Shown here piece by piece: positions 26,858 to 35,034 of a stretch of DNA of 64,000 nt (position 1 is the first letter of the stretch; every line of letters begins with the position of its first letter). The position numbers and the translations under genes were made by a program. The notes below the pieces were generated by a model. That model was not told the DNA's origin. It did no database searches and saw nothing but the letters and a program-made list of their open reading frames with translations. The DNA comes from JACTUA01 sp964551875. Lineage in GTDB: Archaea; Halobacteriota; Methanomicrobia; Methanomicrobiales; JACTUA01. The DNA lies in assembly GCA_964551875.1 (NCBI GenBank), contig CAZKEV010000007.1:1-64000 (forward strand), in the 5' to 3' direction.

Positions 26858-27553
26858 ATGCGCATCGCGGTCACGAGGATTGCCGAGAAAGGGGCGCGGG
26901 ACGCTCTCACCTGCCGGCGGTACGGGCACGAGTGCTATACCGTCTCCCCGCTCAGGGCCGAGATCTACCCCGACCACGTCCGTTCCTTCGTCGATGCAGC
27001 GAACCGCGGGGATCTCGACTGCATCTTCTTTGCGAGCGCCGTCCCTGCCGAGGTGATGGGGCCGCTCCTCGTCTCGCCCCCGCGGGTCATCGCCATCGGC
27101 CCCCAGACCGCCCGTACCGTTGGGAAGTTTGGGATCCGGTGCGAGACGCTCCCGGCCTACTACTCGCGGGACCTTGTCCCGTACCTCGGGGACTGGATCC
27201 GGGGGAGGAGGATCGGGATACCCAGAGCTGATGTCCCGAACCCCGCGCTCCTCTCTGCGATCGAGAACGCTGGCGGCATCCCCGTCGAGGTGCGCTGCTA
27301 TGGGCTTGTCCCGACAGGTACCCCCCTTGCAACCGACGGGGCAGATGCCCTCCTCTTCACCAGTGGATCCTCCTTCTCCCGAGCCGTGTGGCACCCCCGT
27401 CCCGACCTCCTCCTCGTCGCCATCGGGGAGATAACGGCCGGGGTCATGAAGGAAGGCGGCGCCACCCCTGCTGTCGTGGGAGACGGTTCCCTCGAGGGGA
27501 CGCTCAAAGCCCTGAACCTCTTCCTCGGGAAAGAAGGCAGGCGAGGCGAATGA
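26858..27553 (+). CDS. hemD: Uroporphyrinogen-III synthase
   Basis: The 231-residue protein has the HemD two-domain pattern: MRIAVTR at the start, IFFASAVPAEVMG near residue 52, AIGPQTARTVGKFG near residue 77 with the conserved Thr region, and ALLFTSGSSFSR and VAIGEITAGVMKEGG in the other domain. It cyclises hydroxymethylbilane to uroporphyrinogen III, the precursor of F430, cobamides and siroheme in methanogens. It overlaps cbf5 by ATGA. Confidence 0.9.
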   Translation: MRIAVTRIAEKGARDALTCRRYGHECYTVSPLRAEIYPDHVRSFVDAANRGDLDCIFFASAVPAEVMGPLLVSPPRVIAIGPQTARTVGKFGIRCETLPAYYSRDLVPYLGDWIRGRRIGIPRADVPNPALLSAIENAGGIPVEVRCYGLVPTGTPLATDGADALLFTSGSSFSRAVWHPRPDLLLVAIGEITAGVMKEGGATPAVVGDGSLEGTLKALNLFLGKEGRRGE

Positions 27554-28461
27554 GTACAGAGAATTCTCCCTGTTCCGGCATCGTGGTGATCGACAAGCCC
27601 CGGGGACCCTCCAGCCACCAGGTGACGGCCTGGGCAGGGAAGATCCTCGACGTCACTGTCGGGCACGCGGGGACCCTGGACCCCGCGGTCTCAGGAGTTC
27701 TCGTCGTGATGCTGGGGTCCGCGGTGAGGCTTGCGCCGTACCTCCAGAGGGGCGAGAAGGAGTACGTCTGCATCTGGAGGCTCCATGGCGATCTCCCGAT
27801 GGCGCGGATCGAGAGGGTGGCGAAGGAGTTCGAGGGACGCATCTACCAGCGGCCGCCACGAAAGTCCGCGGTAAAGAGAGCACTCCGGATCAGGACCGTG
27901 AACAGGCTCGAGATCCTTGAGGTAGAGGGGAGATCGGTCCTCCTCCGTGTGGCATGCGATGCAGGGACATACATCCGTTCCCTCTGCCACCACATGGGGC
28001 TCGCTGCGGGCCCCGGGGGGTCCATGCGCGAACTCCGGAGGACAAGGTCCGGATCCTTCACCGAGGCCGACGCCCATCCCCTCCAGGAGCTGGAGGACGC
28101 TGCATATGCGGCACGGGAGGGGAATCCCACCCCGCTCCAGGAGATAATCCTCCCCATGGAGAGAGGAGTGGCGGACCTGCCCCGCATCACTATCCGCGAT
28201 ACCGCGGTGGATGCCCTCTGCCACGGGGCATCCCTCGCCGGGGTTGGGGTGATGACTGCAGAGGGTACCTTTGGAACAGGGGATCCCTTGGGGGTCTTTA
28301 CTCAGAAGGGCGAGCTTGTGGCCATCGCTGAAGCCCGCGTGGGCAGGGATGCCCTCCTCCCGGGTTCAACCGGCCTCGTGGCCGCTCCCCGTGCGGTGTT
28401 CATGGACCCTGCTACCTACCCGCGAGGATGGAAGAAGCGAAAGAAGGAATCGACGGGGTGA
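27550..28461 (+). CDS. cbf5: H/ACA RNP pseudouridine synthase Cbf5 / tRNA Psi55 synthase
   Basis: Cbf5 is the catalytic subunit of archaeal H/ACA sRNPs. The 303-residue protein has the TruB-type motif GIVVIDKPRGPSSHQV, the catalytic Asp in HAGTLDPAVSG near residue 43, ACDAGTYIRSLCHHMG near residue 136, and a C-terminal PUA domain (RDTAVDALCHGASLAGVGV...). It ends in a short basic tail. The start overlaps the hemD stop. A BIME-like repeat cluster follows the gene. Confidence 0.95.
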   Translation: MSTENSPCSGIVVIDKPRGPSSHQVTAWAGKILDVTVGHAGTLDPAVSGVLVVMLGSAVRLAPYLQRGEKEYVCIWRLHGDLPMARIERVAKEFEGRIYQRPPRKSAVKRALRIRTVNRLEILEVEGRSVLLRVACDAGTYIRSLCHHMGLAAGPGGSMRELRRTRSGSFTEADAHPLQELEDAAYAAREGNPTPLQEIILPMERGVADLPRITIRDTAVDALCHGASLAGVGVMTAEGTFGTGDPLGVFTQKGELVAIAEARVGRDALLPGSTGLVAAPRAVFMDPATYPRGWKKRKKESTG

Positions 28462-28504
28462 TTCGAAGGATTAGGGATAACAGGATTATCGACGTAATCT
28501 GAAT

Positions 28505-28773
28505 GCTCCCGGGGGCCGCCTCCGGCTCGCTCCCGCCGCTCCGGCACCCCCCAATTGCGATAGCCCTGTCAAGGACCGCAGGATCGGAAGATCCCGGAAG
28601 CGGGGGGGCTGCCCGTGCGGCGGGGGGCGGGTGAGCCCCCCGAGAGCACTCCCTGAAAGGAAGAAACAGATGCCCATTAGATGGCTCTTCATTCAATCCT
28701 CCAATTCAATGGGCGGACGCTCTCGGGGGCTTCGCCCCCGCCGCTTCGGCACCCCCTGAATTGCGATAGCCCT
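28505..28773. repeat. BIME-like cluster of three GC-rich repeat copies
   Basis: Copy 1 (28505-28567) and copy 3 (28719-28773) are direct repeats beginning GCTC.CGGGGG and sharing the 15-base end ATTGCGATAGCCCT preceded by A. An inverted copy (about 28603-28648) lies between them. The elements match the pair at 541-713. The whole 28462-28872 gap between cbf5 and tRNA-Ser holds these repeats and no gene. Confidence 0.7.
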
Positions 28774-28872
28774 CTGATAGAGGCTCCTCAATTCTGTGAG
28801 GATCCTCCACCCGGAGAGGATGGTTTAAAATGATCCCCGTCCTATGCTTTCGCGCAATCTCTCACAATCTTT

Positions 28873-28957
28873 GCTGAGGTAGTCTAGCGGTAAGGCGCAA
28901 GCCTGGAGAGCTTGTGGGGCGTCCTGCCCCTCGGGGGTTCAATTCCCCTCCTCAGCG
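28873..28957 (+). tRNA. tRNA-Ser(GGA)
   Basis: Acceptor GCTGAGG/CCTCAGC with discriminator G. The anticodon loop CTGGAGA gives GGA. A long class II variable arm (TGGGGCGTCCTGCCCC) and T arm GGGGGTTCAATTCCCC are present. The 3' 19 bases overlap the end of the convergent methyltransferase gene. Confidence 0.93.
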
Positions 28958-29709
28958 CTCCCCCATTCTGTCCTGTCCAGGCGTTCCCTGGCAAGTTTGA
29001 AGTACTCCTCCACGATCTCGAACCCCAGGTAGTGCCTCCCCATCTCCCTGCTGGCCACGGCCACCGTACCCGAACCGATGAAGGGATCGAGGACGATGTC
29101 GCCGGGATTCGACGAGAACCTGAGGATCTTTTTGACGAGTTCCAGGGGGAGCTTGGTGGGGGTCTTCAGCCTCCCTGTCCAGTACTCCCGGTTCACCACC
29201 CAGACGTCCTCGGGGTAGTGCTCTACCTTGTTGAAGGAATACTTCTTCGGGTCCTTGACGGCGAAGAGGATATGGTAGTGGCTGGTCACGTACTTCTTCC
29301 TCGTAAAGACCCCGAACTGGTATTTCCAGATCAGGTGGTTGATGACCGAGAAACCCGTCTCGTCCAGTGCCTGGAGGACGTCCTTCAGCCGTGTCCAGCC
29401 CGAGAAGACGTAGAGGCTTCCCGTCGGGGACAGGACCCTGTGGGCCTGTGCCAGCCAGGAGTTGGTGAACTCCGGGTAATCCTCGGGGTTCACCTCACGG
29501 TAACCCTTGAGAACCCGGGAACCGGTACGGTGGTAGTTGTTCCTCGCAGCCCGGAAATCGATGGCAAAGGGGGGATCGGTGATGACGAGGTCCACTGCCC
29601 CGTCGGGGAGCTCCTCCAGGAGGGAGAGGGAATCCCCAAGGTAGAGCTGATCCAGCGGGAAGCGCCCAATCCTTTCGGGGGGAGGGACGGGCGGAATATT
29701 CAACGGCAT
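28939..29709 (-). CDS. Orphan DNA methyltransferase (amino-methyltransferase, beta class)
   Basis: The 256-residue protein has catalytic motif IV TDPPF near residue 44 before the SAM motif I DPFIGSGTVA near residue 210. This order defines the beta class of N6-adenine or N4-cytosine methyltransferases. The region between them carries the target-recognition segment. No restriction endonuclease lies next to it, so it is solitary, perhaps for gene regulation or protection. Its last codons run antisense into tRNA-Ser, and it overlaps iorB's end by ten bases. Placement against a tRNA 3' end hints at past integration (inference). The recognition site cannot be read from sequence. Confidence 0.87.
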   Translation of the reverse strand: MPLNIPPVPPPERIGRFPLDQLYLGDSLSLLEELPDGAVDLVITDPPFAIDFRAARNNYHRTGSRVLKGYREVNPEDYPEFTNSWLAQAHRVLSPTGSLYVFSGWTRLKDVLQALDETGFSVINHLIWKYQFGVFTRKKYVTSHYHILFAVKDPKKYSFNKVEHYPEDVWVVNREYWTGRLKTPTKLPLELVKKILRFSSNPGDIVLDPFIGSGTVAVASREMGRHYLGFEIVEEYFKLARERLDRTEWGSAEEGN

Positions 29710-30287
29710 CCCCCTGCGGCCTCCCTCCCCAGCCGGAAGGCACGCAGGTTCATCTCGATGGTCTTCTCCGGGACCAATCGGCGGATTGCCTCTTCGAGGG
29801 ACTCCACCGCGAGAGGGATCTGCAGGGACCCCGCCCCCACCATGACCATGTTCTGGGTGAGGGGGCTCCCGGCCTCGAGGGCTTTCTTATCGGCGTCAAG
29901 GATGCAGGGATCGAGATCGGCAAGCTGGCCGAGGGTCCCCTCGATGGTGGGGGTGTCGAGCTTCTGCATGAACACCGACGTGGGGACCTGGATGAGGCGG
30001 TTGGCGACAAGGGTCCCGCCTGGCTTCAGGTAGTGCCGGTACCGCAGCGCCTCCAGGAGCTCGAACGCCATGAGGAGGTCTGCCTGCCCTGGTGAGATGA
30101 GAGGCCCGTAATGCCCATCGATCCGCACGTGGCACTCCACCGATCCCCCGCGCTGGGCCATTCCATGGGTCTCGGCCGCCTTGACCTCCCTCTCCTCGAT
30201 GATGCACGCCTCGCCGATGACATTGGAGGCGAGGATCACCCCCTGCCCCCCCACACCGACAATGAGGAGGTCGAAGGATCCGGTCAT
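29700..30287 (-). CDS. iorB: Indolepyruvate:ferredoxin oxidoreductase, beta subunit
   Basis: The 195-residue protein matches the gamma-type domain of 2-oxoacid oxidoreductases: LLIVGVGGQGVILASNVIGEA at the start, AAETHGMAQRGGSVECHVRI, and a LMAFELLEALRY segment. With IorA it oxidatively decarboxylates aryl pyruvates from aromatic amino acids, or runs in reverse for aromatic amino acid synthesis from aryl acids, using ferredoxin. Its start overlaps the iorA stop by four bases, so the two are co-translated. Confidence 0.93.
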   Translation of the reverse strand: MTGSFDLLIVGVGGQGVILASNVIGEACIIEEREVKAAETHGMAQRGGSVECHVRIDGHYGPLISPGQADLLMAFELLEALRYRHYLKPGGTLVANRLIQVPTSVFMQKLDTPTIEGTLGQLADLDPCILDADKKALEAGSPLTQNMVMVGAGSLQIPLAVESLEEAIRRLVPEKTIEMNLRAFRLGREAAGGCR

Positions 30288-32053
30288 GATTTCCCCTCCG
30301 GGCCGATGGCCCCTGAAGGGCAGATCTGGGCGCAGACCCCGCAGCCGCTGCAGAGCTCGTTGATGGCTGCCCTCTCGTCAATCATCTCGATCGCGGGGCA
30401 GCCGAAACGGATGCAGGTCCCGCAGACGGTGCAGGCATCCCGGTCCACTGCATAGGAACCGCGCTTCACCCCCGCCCTGCGCGCGGTGATGACGCAGGGC
30501 TGCTTGGCGATGACCACCCTTACCCCTTTCTGCGCCTTCGCCTGCTTCATCACCTCGATGGTGGACGGCAGGTCATAGGGCGAGACCGTCTCCACGAAGG
30601 AGACCCCGCAGGCACGGCAGATCGCCTCCAGCGAGATCGGTGCCTTCGCTTCCCCGGCAGCCGTCATGCCGGAGACCGGGTTCGGCTGGTGGCCGGTCAT
30701 GGCAGTGGTCCGGTTGTCCAGGATCACCATGGCCATCTCCGCCCCGTTATACACGGCGTTGAGGAGCCCGGGGATCCCGGAGTGGAGGAAGGTGGAGTCC
30801 CCGATGGTGCAGACGATGTCCCGCGGGTCCCCGGCATGGGAGATCCCGCTGCTCAGCGAGGGGGAGGATCCCATGCAGATGGTGGTGTCAACCATACCGA
30901 GCTGGAGCCCGAGGGTATAGCACCCGATGTCGCTCGGGTAGACCGCGTCCTTCCAGACCTTTTTTATGGCAAAGAAGGTCGGCCGGTGCATGCACCCGGC
31001 GCACATGATGGGTGGCCGCATCGGGACGTTCTGGGCCGGAACGGGAGGACTACCTGACGGCTTCGGGATGTACCCCGTTGCTGCGAGGATGGCGGAGACC
31101 GAGGCGAGGGAGAGTTCCCCCTCGGAGGGGACTGCACCGTCGAGCTTCCCGGAGACCGGTATATCTCCCGATACCTGGCGCACGAGCTCCTCGATGATGG
31201 GCTCCCCCTCTTCCACAACAAGGATCTTCCTGTGCCCGGAGACGAAGGCGCGGAGTGCCTCCCAATCTACCGGGTATGCACCGATCCGCCCGAGCGAGAC
31301 CCCGTCCGGCAGGATCTCATCCACGTAGGTCGCTCCGATCCCTCCTGTGATGACGGCTTTCTTTCCGTTCCTGGTAAACCGGTTATAGTTCCTGTCAGCG
31401 AGGGCACGCGTCACCCGCGGCTGCTTCTCGTTGAGGGCCTTGTGGAGGGGGCGGGCGTGGCCAGGGATGAGCACAAACCTCTTCGGGTCCCTGGGGAACT
31501 CACCCTTCCGGGATCCGGTGCCTGCCTTCCCGAGGGTCACATCGCTCCGGGAGTGGCAGATCCGTGTCGTGGGCCGGAAGATGACAGGGAGTCCGAGCTC
31601 CTCCGAGAGGGCGAAGGCATCGATGACCATGTCGTGGGCCTCCTGGACGGTGGCCGGGTCCAGGCAGGGGAGGTGGGCGAACCGGGCATAGAACCGGGTG
31701 TCCTGCTCGTTCTGGGAGCTGTGGGCAAAGGGATCGTCGGCGCACATGATAACGAACCCGCCATTTACGCCGGTGTAGGCGCTTGTCATCAGGGGATCGG
31801 CTGCAACGTTCAGGCCCACGTGCTTCATGGTCACGAGGGCACGGAGGCCGCACCAGGCTGCTGCAAGGGCGTTCTCGAAGGCAACCTTCTCGTTCACCGA
31901 CCACTCGACGTAGAGGGGCCGCTCCTCCTGTACACGGAGGATATCGATCACCTCCGAGGAGGGGGTGCCGGGGTAGCCGCTCACAAAGTCCGCCGATGCC
32001 TCGATGGCCGCATGGGCGATGGCTTCATTGCCCAGGAGATAGCGCTTTGTCAT
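30284..32053 (-). CDS. iorA: Indolepyruvate:ferredoxin oxidoreductase, alpha subunit
   Basis: The ~589-residue subunit binds TPP and iron-sulfur clusters. It has an N-terminal pyrimidine domain (FVSGYPGTPSSEVID), a TPP domain with DIGCYTLG, GDSTFLHSGIPGLLNAVYNGA and ILDNRTTAMTGHQPNP, and a C-terminal ferredoxin-like part CTVCGTC....CPA...CSGCGVCAQICP. I chose ATG 32053 (MTKRYLLGNEAIAHA). The in-frame ATG at 32113 sits only a few bases after the TATA box at 32117-32124 and so lies above the expected transcription start. Confidence 0.92.
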   Translation of the reverse strand: MTKRYLLGNEAIAHAAIEASADFVSGYPGTPSSEVIDILRVQEERPLYVEWSVNEKVAFENALAAAWCGLRALVTMKHVGLNVAADPLMTSAYTGVNGGFVIMCADDPFAHSSQNEQDTRFYARFAHLPCLDPATVQEAHDMVIDAFALSEELGLPVIFRPTTRICHSRSDVTLGKAGTGSRKGEFPRDPKRFVLIPGHARPLHKALNEKQPRVTRALADRNYNRFTRNGKKAVITGGIGATYVDEILPDGVSLGRIGAYPVDWEALRAFVSGHRKILVVEEGEPIIEELVRQVSGDIPVSGKLDGAVPSEGELSLASVSAILAATGYIPKPSGSPPVPAQNVPMRPPIMCAGCMHRPTFFAIKKVWKDAVYPSDIGCYTLGLQLGMVDTTICMGSSPSLSSGISHAGDPRDIVCTIGDSTFLHSGIPGLLNAVYNGAEMAMVILDNRTTAMTGHQPNPVSGMTAAGEAKAPISLEAICRACGVSFVETVSPYDLPSTIEVMKQAKAQKGVRVVIAKQPCVITARRAGVKRGSYAVDRDACTVCGTCIRFGCPAIEMIDERAAINELCSGCGVCAQICPSGAIGPEGKS

Positions 32054-32162
32054 GGAGAGAATCACCGGTTGCCCCGCTCCACGGGAGGCTCGTACTTCTG
32101 ATTCTTCATTCATAACCTATAAAAACCCGGGTGCTTTAGAGTATAGGGTATCATCTTCTTCC

Positions 32163-32236
32163 GGGCCCGTAGCATAGCCAGGTGGTGCGCCCGGCTGATA
32201 ACCGGGAGGTCATGCGTTCGACTCGCATCGGGCCCA
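32163..32236 (+). tRNA. tRNA-Ile(GAU)
   Basis: Acceptor GGGCCCG/CGGGCCC with discriminator A. Anticodon stem CCCGG/CCGGG with loop CTGATAA gives GAT. T arm is ATGCGTTCGACTCGCAT. No intron is seen. Confidence 0.94.
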
Positions 32237-32266
32237 TTCCAGAGAGTGAGGGCAGGATAGGTTTTC

Positions 32267-32719
32267 ATGGAAGGGCGTGAGGTTGGAGTTCTTGTCGCAG
32301 GCCTCATTGTTGCAGGCGCTCTCTACTTCGTCGATCCCTACCTCGCGGGGATAGCGGTCATCCTCGTTATCACCCTGGCCATCGCCTTCTTTATCATGGG
32401 AGAGACGCACAACCTCCCTGACCTGGCCTGCGTTCTCTCCGAGGATGCGAAAGGGATCGTGCTCGTGAACCAGGGGAATGACCTGGCAGTCCGGATCCAC
32501 GTCACCCTCGTCCCGCTCGACAGGGAATTCGATCTCCCCGAACTTCCTGCCGACGGCAGGCACACCTTCTCCTTCCCGTCCATGATCGCCGAGGCAAAGG
32601 CCCTCGTCAGCTACGAGAACCGGGAGGGACGGAAGTTCTCCCGCACCTGCAAGCTCTCGGCGATGGGGAGGGACGAGGATCTCCTAAAGCCCCCCTTTCC
32701 GATCTTCGGCTGGAAGTGA
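32267..32719 (+). CDS. Small membrane protein of unknown function
   Basis: The 150-residue protein has two N-terminal hydrophobic segments (about residues 7-22 and 25-45). A soluble domain follows with Asp/Leu-rich beta segments such as KGIVLVNQGNDLAVRIHVTLVP. The topology suggests a membrane-anchored beta domain, facing either side. I do not recognise a family. It starts 30 bases after tRNA-Ile and ends inside the first unit of the tandem hairpin repeat. Confidence 0.7.
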   Translation: MEGREVGVLVAGLIVAGALYFVDPYLAGIAVILVITLAIAFFIMGETHNLPDLACVLSEDAKGIVLVNQGNDLAVRIHVTLVPLDREFDLPELPADGRHTFSFPSMIAEAKALVSYENREGRKFSRTCKLSAMGRDEDLLKPPFPIFGWK

Positions 32720-32833
32720 CGGGGCCGCGAGCTACCTGCTCGCGGATCCGTCTTTCCCACCATCAGGTGGGAAGTGACGGCCCCGCAGTCTCCCCGCCAG
32801 CGGACCCCTCTTTCCCGCCTTCGGCGGGAAATA
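32718..32833. repeat. Two tandem ~58-bp imperfect repeats with hairpins
   Basis: Units at 32718-32775 and 32776-32833 both start GACGG and end with a hairpin flanked by TTTCCC and GGGAA: TTCCCACC/GGTGGGAA (32754-32773) and TTCCCGCC/GGCGGGAA (32812-32830). Unit 1 also has CCGCGAG/CTCGCGG. The site separates two converging genes, so a bidirectional terminator is likely. The minus-strand gene reads through it as its C-terminal tail. Confidence 0.65.
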
Positions 32834-33359
32834 ACGGTTCGCCGAAGACGAAGACGATCACCTTTCCCAGCGCCTCGACAAGATCCCTGTTTGCCTCCAT
32901 GTAGTCCCTCATGGCACGGTAGAGCATGAACATGATCTCCAGGCCGTAGATATCAAGGACCTGATCGGGGGTGAGGGGGTTCAGGTACGAGTCCATGAAG
33001 ATCGGGTCCGAACTGTACATGAGCTCAGAGAACTTCCCTTCCTCTGAGAGGACGCAGAACTGGTCGGCCACGGCCTTGCTCACGTCGTCCGGCCTGAACT
33101 TCGCGGGCTCGGTCTTCCCGAGGACGAGCATCTTCTTCTGGTAGTATTCTGCGTTGTAGGGTTCCCCTTTGCTGTCGAGCTTCGCCCTGTTCACCATGTT
33201 CATGCCGACACGGGCCACTATGGACGCCGACATTGTGGCCATCTTCTCCAGGAGCTTTGCCTTTCCCTCCAGGATCTGTCTGGCCCTCTCCTCCTTCTTT
33301 GCTTCCAGTTCCTCGAGCTGCTCGAAGATCAGGTCAAAACCCTTCTCGATCTCGTCCAT
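32763..33359 (-). CDS. Conserved-looking coiled-coil protein of unknown function
   Basis: The 198-residue protein begins MDEIEKGFDLIFEQLEELEAKKEERARQILEGKAKLL, a strongly charged helix likely to form a coiled coil. A mostly helical domain follows (FMDSYLNPLTPDQVLDIYGLEIMFMLYRAMRDYMEAN). The Gly/Glu-rich tail is encoded by the tandem repeat. ATG 33359 is chosen because a GAGGAGGAG ribosome-binding site precedes it by 4-5 bases. Family and function are not recognised. Confidence 0.7.
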   Translation of the reverse strand: MDEIEKGFDLIFEQLEELEAKKEERARQILEGKAKLLEKMATMSASIVARVGMNMVNRAKLDSKGEPYNAEYYQKKMLVLGKTEPAKFRPDDVSKAVADQFCVLSEEGKFSELMYSSDPIFMDSYLNPLTPDQVLDIYGLEIMFMLYRAMRDYMEANRDLVEALGKVIVFVFGEPLFPAEGGKEGSAGGETAGPSLPT

Positions 33360-33557
33360 GGGACTCCTCCTCGCTGCAGCCGGCCCCTGAAAGGGGTCGC
33401 TCATGTCATATATGCGGGACATTGCTTAACGGGATCGGTGGGGTATCGCCCTGTTCAAACCACCCCCGCTTTCTGGTGATCTGCTGGAGATTTCATCACA
33501 GGAGACTCTGCAGGATGGAGAGCTCAGATCTCTCTGGTTTTCTTTCCTGGAGCCGGC

Positions 33558-34154
33558 TCACTCGGTCTGTACTCCCCCGAACCCGAACTGCCTGTTCGCC
33601 TTCGTCTTTCTCACGAAGTTGCGTAACCGCCTCTGGAACGCCTCGTCGCCGTGCCTCCTCCCGTCCTCGATGTAGGCGATCCGGATCCTTTTGTAGATCT
33701 CCGGGAATTGCTGGAAATTCGCCCAGACATGAGGGTCCTGTCTCAACGCTTCAAGGATGTCCGGGGCGATCACCAGCTCCTGCCCGCTCTCCAGGAGCCC
33801 GGGGTTCCCTATTACCGCGAGCCCCGCGGGGGTCATCTTCCCGAGCCTGATGAGCCTCCTCATCCGCTCGATATTTGCCTGCGAGAAGACGCCCTTTCCC
33901 TTCCGCCTCGAGAAGCGCTGGGCGAAGGTTTCCCCGTCGATCCTCTTTGCAATGCTATCGATCCAGCCGAAGCAGAGGGCCTCCTCGACCGCGTCCGCGT
34001 AGGGGATGCGGGGCCTGCCCGTGTGCTTCTTCGGGTAGATGAGCCAGACATCGTCCCTCTTATCATGGTTCTCCCTGAGCCATGCCCGCCAGGCCTCCCT
34101 GTCCTGCACGTAAAGGGTGTCTCCCGTCGTCTTCTCCCCTCCCCTGCTGCTCAT
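33558..34154 (-). CDS. YdeI/OmdA-type protein
   Basis: The 198-residue protein matches the YdeI family: AWRAWLRENHDKRDDVWLIYPKKHTG near the start, then the signature EALCFGWIDSIAKRIDGETFAQRFSRRKGKGVFSQANIERM, and a C-terminal helical FVRKTKANRQFGFGG end. Bacterial members are linked to bacteriocin or peptide resistance and cell-envelope interaction; the archaeal role is unknown. It is a single gene with no obvious partner. Confidence 0.8.
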   Translation of the reverse strand: MSSRGGEKTTGDTLYVQDREAWRAWLRENHDKRDDVWLIYPKKHTGRPRIPYADAVEEALCFGWIDSIAKRIDGETFAQRFSRRKGKGVFSQANIERMRRLIRLGKMTPAGLAVIGNPGLLESGQELVIAPDILEALRQDPHVWANFQQFPEIYKRIRIAYIEDGRRHGDEAFQRRLRNFVRKTKANRQFGFGGVQTE

Positions 34155-34274
34155 GAGTGATCATAACGGTCATCTCATGGAAAAATCCTTGGGAGTGCCA
34201 GACATGCACGAGTCTCTACGTTGGTCCGAGGGGGAGCATAACGCTTAACCGCCAAAAGTGCCATCCTGTTAGTA

Positions 34275-35033
34275 ATGATCAGGGTCGGCCTCTTGGGGTG
34301 CGGGAATGTCGGGCGTATCATCGCAAAGGAGCATGTAGGGGTAGAGATAACCGCCCTCTATGACAGGATCCCTGAGAGGGCCGAGGAGGCCGCGAAACTC
34401 TGCGATGGAGAGGTCTACCGTGACTTCTCCTCCTTCGTGCAGGCGGACATCGATATCATCGTGGAGGCAGCCTCCGTTGCCGCGGTCAGGGACCATGCCG
34501 AGGAGATCCTCTCGAACGGGAAGGACCTGGTCATCCTCTCGGTGGGGGCCCTCGCGGACGGGGACTTCCGGGAACGGATCGGCGCTCTTGCAAGGGCGAA
34601 CGGGAGGAAAATTCGCATCCCGAGCGGGGCCATCCTCGGCCTCGACAACCTCAAGGTCGGCCAGATCACACCGTTCAGGAGACTCCTGCTCCGCACCACG
34701 AAGAGCCCGGAATCCTTGAACATCCGCGCCGAAAAGAGGATGATGATCTTCTCGGGAAAGGCCAATGACTGCATCCGCGAGTTCCCGAAGAACATCAACG
34801 TGGCGGTAGCACTCGGCCTCGCAGCCGGGCGGGATGCAGACGTAGAGATCTGGATCGACCCTGACGTGGACCGGAACATCCACGAGATCATCGCGGAGGG
34901 GGCTTTTGGCGAGATCTTCATCCGTGTCTCCAATGTCCCGAGCACGGACAACCCGTCCACGAGCTACCTCGCCGCCCTCTCCATCCTCACCCTCCTCAAG
35001 AACCTCGACGAACCCCTCGTGGTGGGCACCTGA
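34275..35033 (+). CDS. nadX: L-aspartate dehydrogenase
   Basis: The 252-residue protein has an N-terminal Rossmann fold (VGLLGCGNVGRIIAKE), then EAASVAAVRDHAEEIL, LVILSVGALADGDFRERI, PSGAILGLDNLK, and FPKNINVAVALGLAAGRDADVEIWIDPDV with active-site features of the family. It oxidises aspartate to iminoaspartate for NAD synthesis, replacing NadB. nadC starts one base after its stop. Quinolinate synthase NadA is not in this window. Confidence 0.93.
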   Translation: MIRVGLLGCGNVGRIIAKEHVGVEITALYDRIPERAEEAAKLCDGEVYRDFSSFVQADIDIIVEAASVAAVRDHAEEILSNGKDLVILSVGALADGDFRERIGALARANGRKIRIPSGAILGLDNLKVGQITPFRRLLLRTTKSPESLNIRAEKRMMIFSGKANDCIREFPKNINVAVALGLAAGRDADVEIWIDPDVDRNIHEIIAEGAFGEIFIRVSNVPSTDNPSTSYLAALSILTLLKNLDEPLVVGT

Positions 35034-35034
35034 T

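Noticed and set aside
28939..29743. Complete restriction-modification system around the methyltransferase
   Set aside because: The neighbours are tRNA-Ser and iorB; no nuclease or specificity gene is present.
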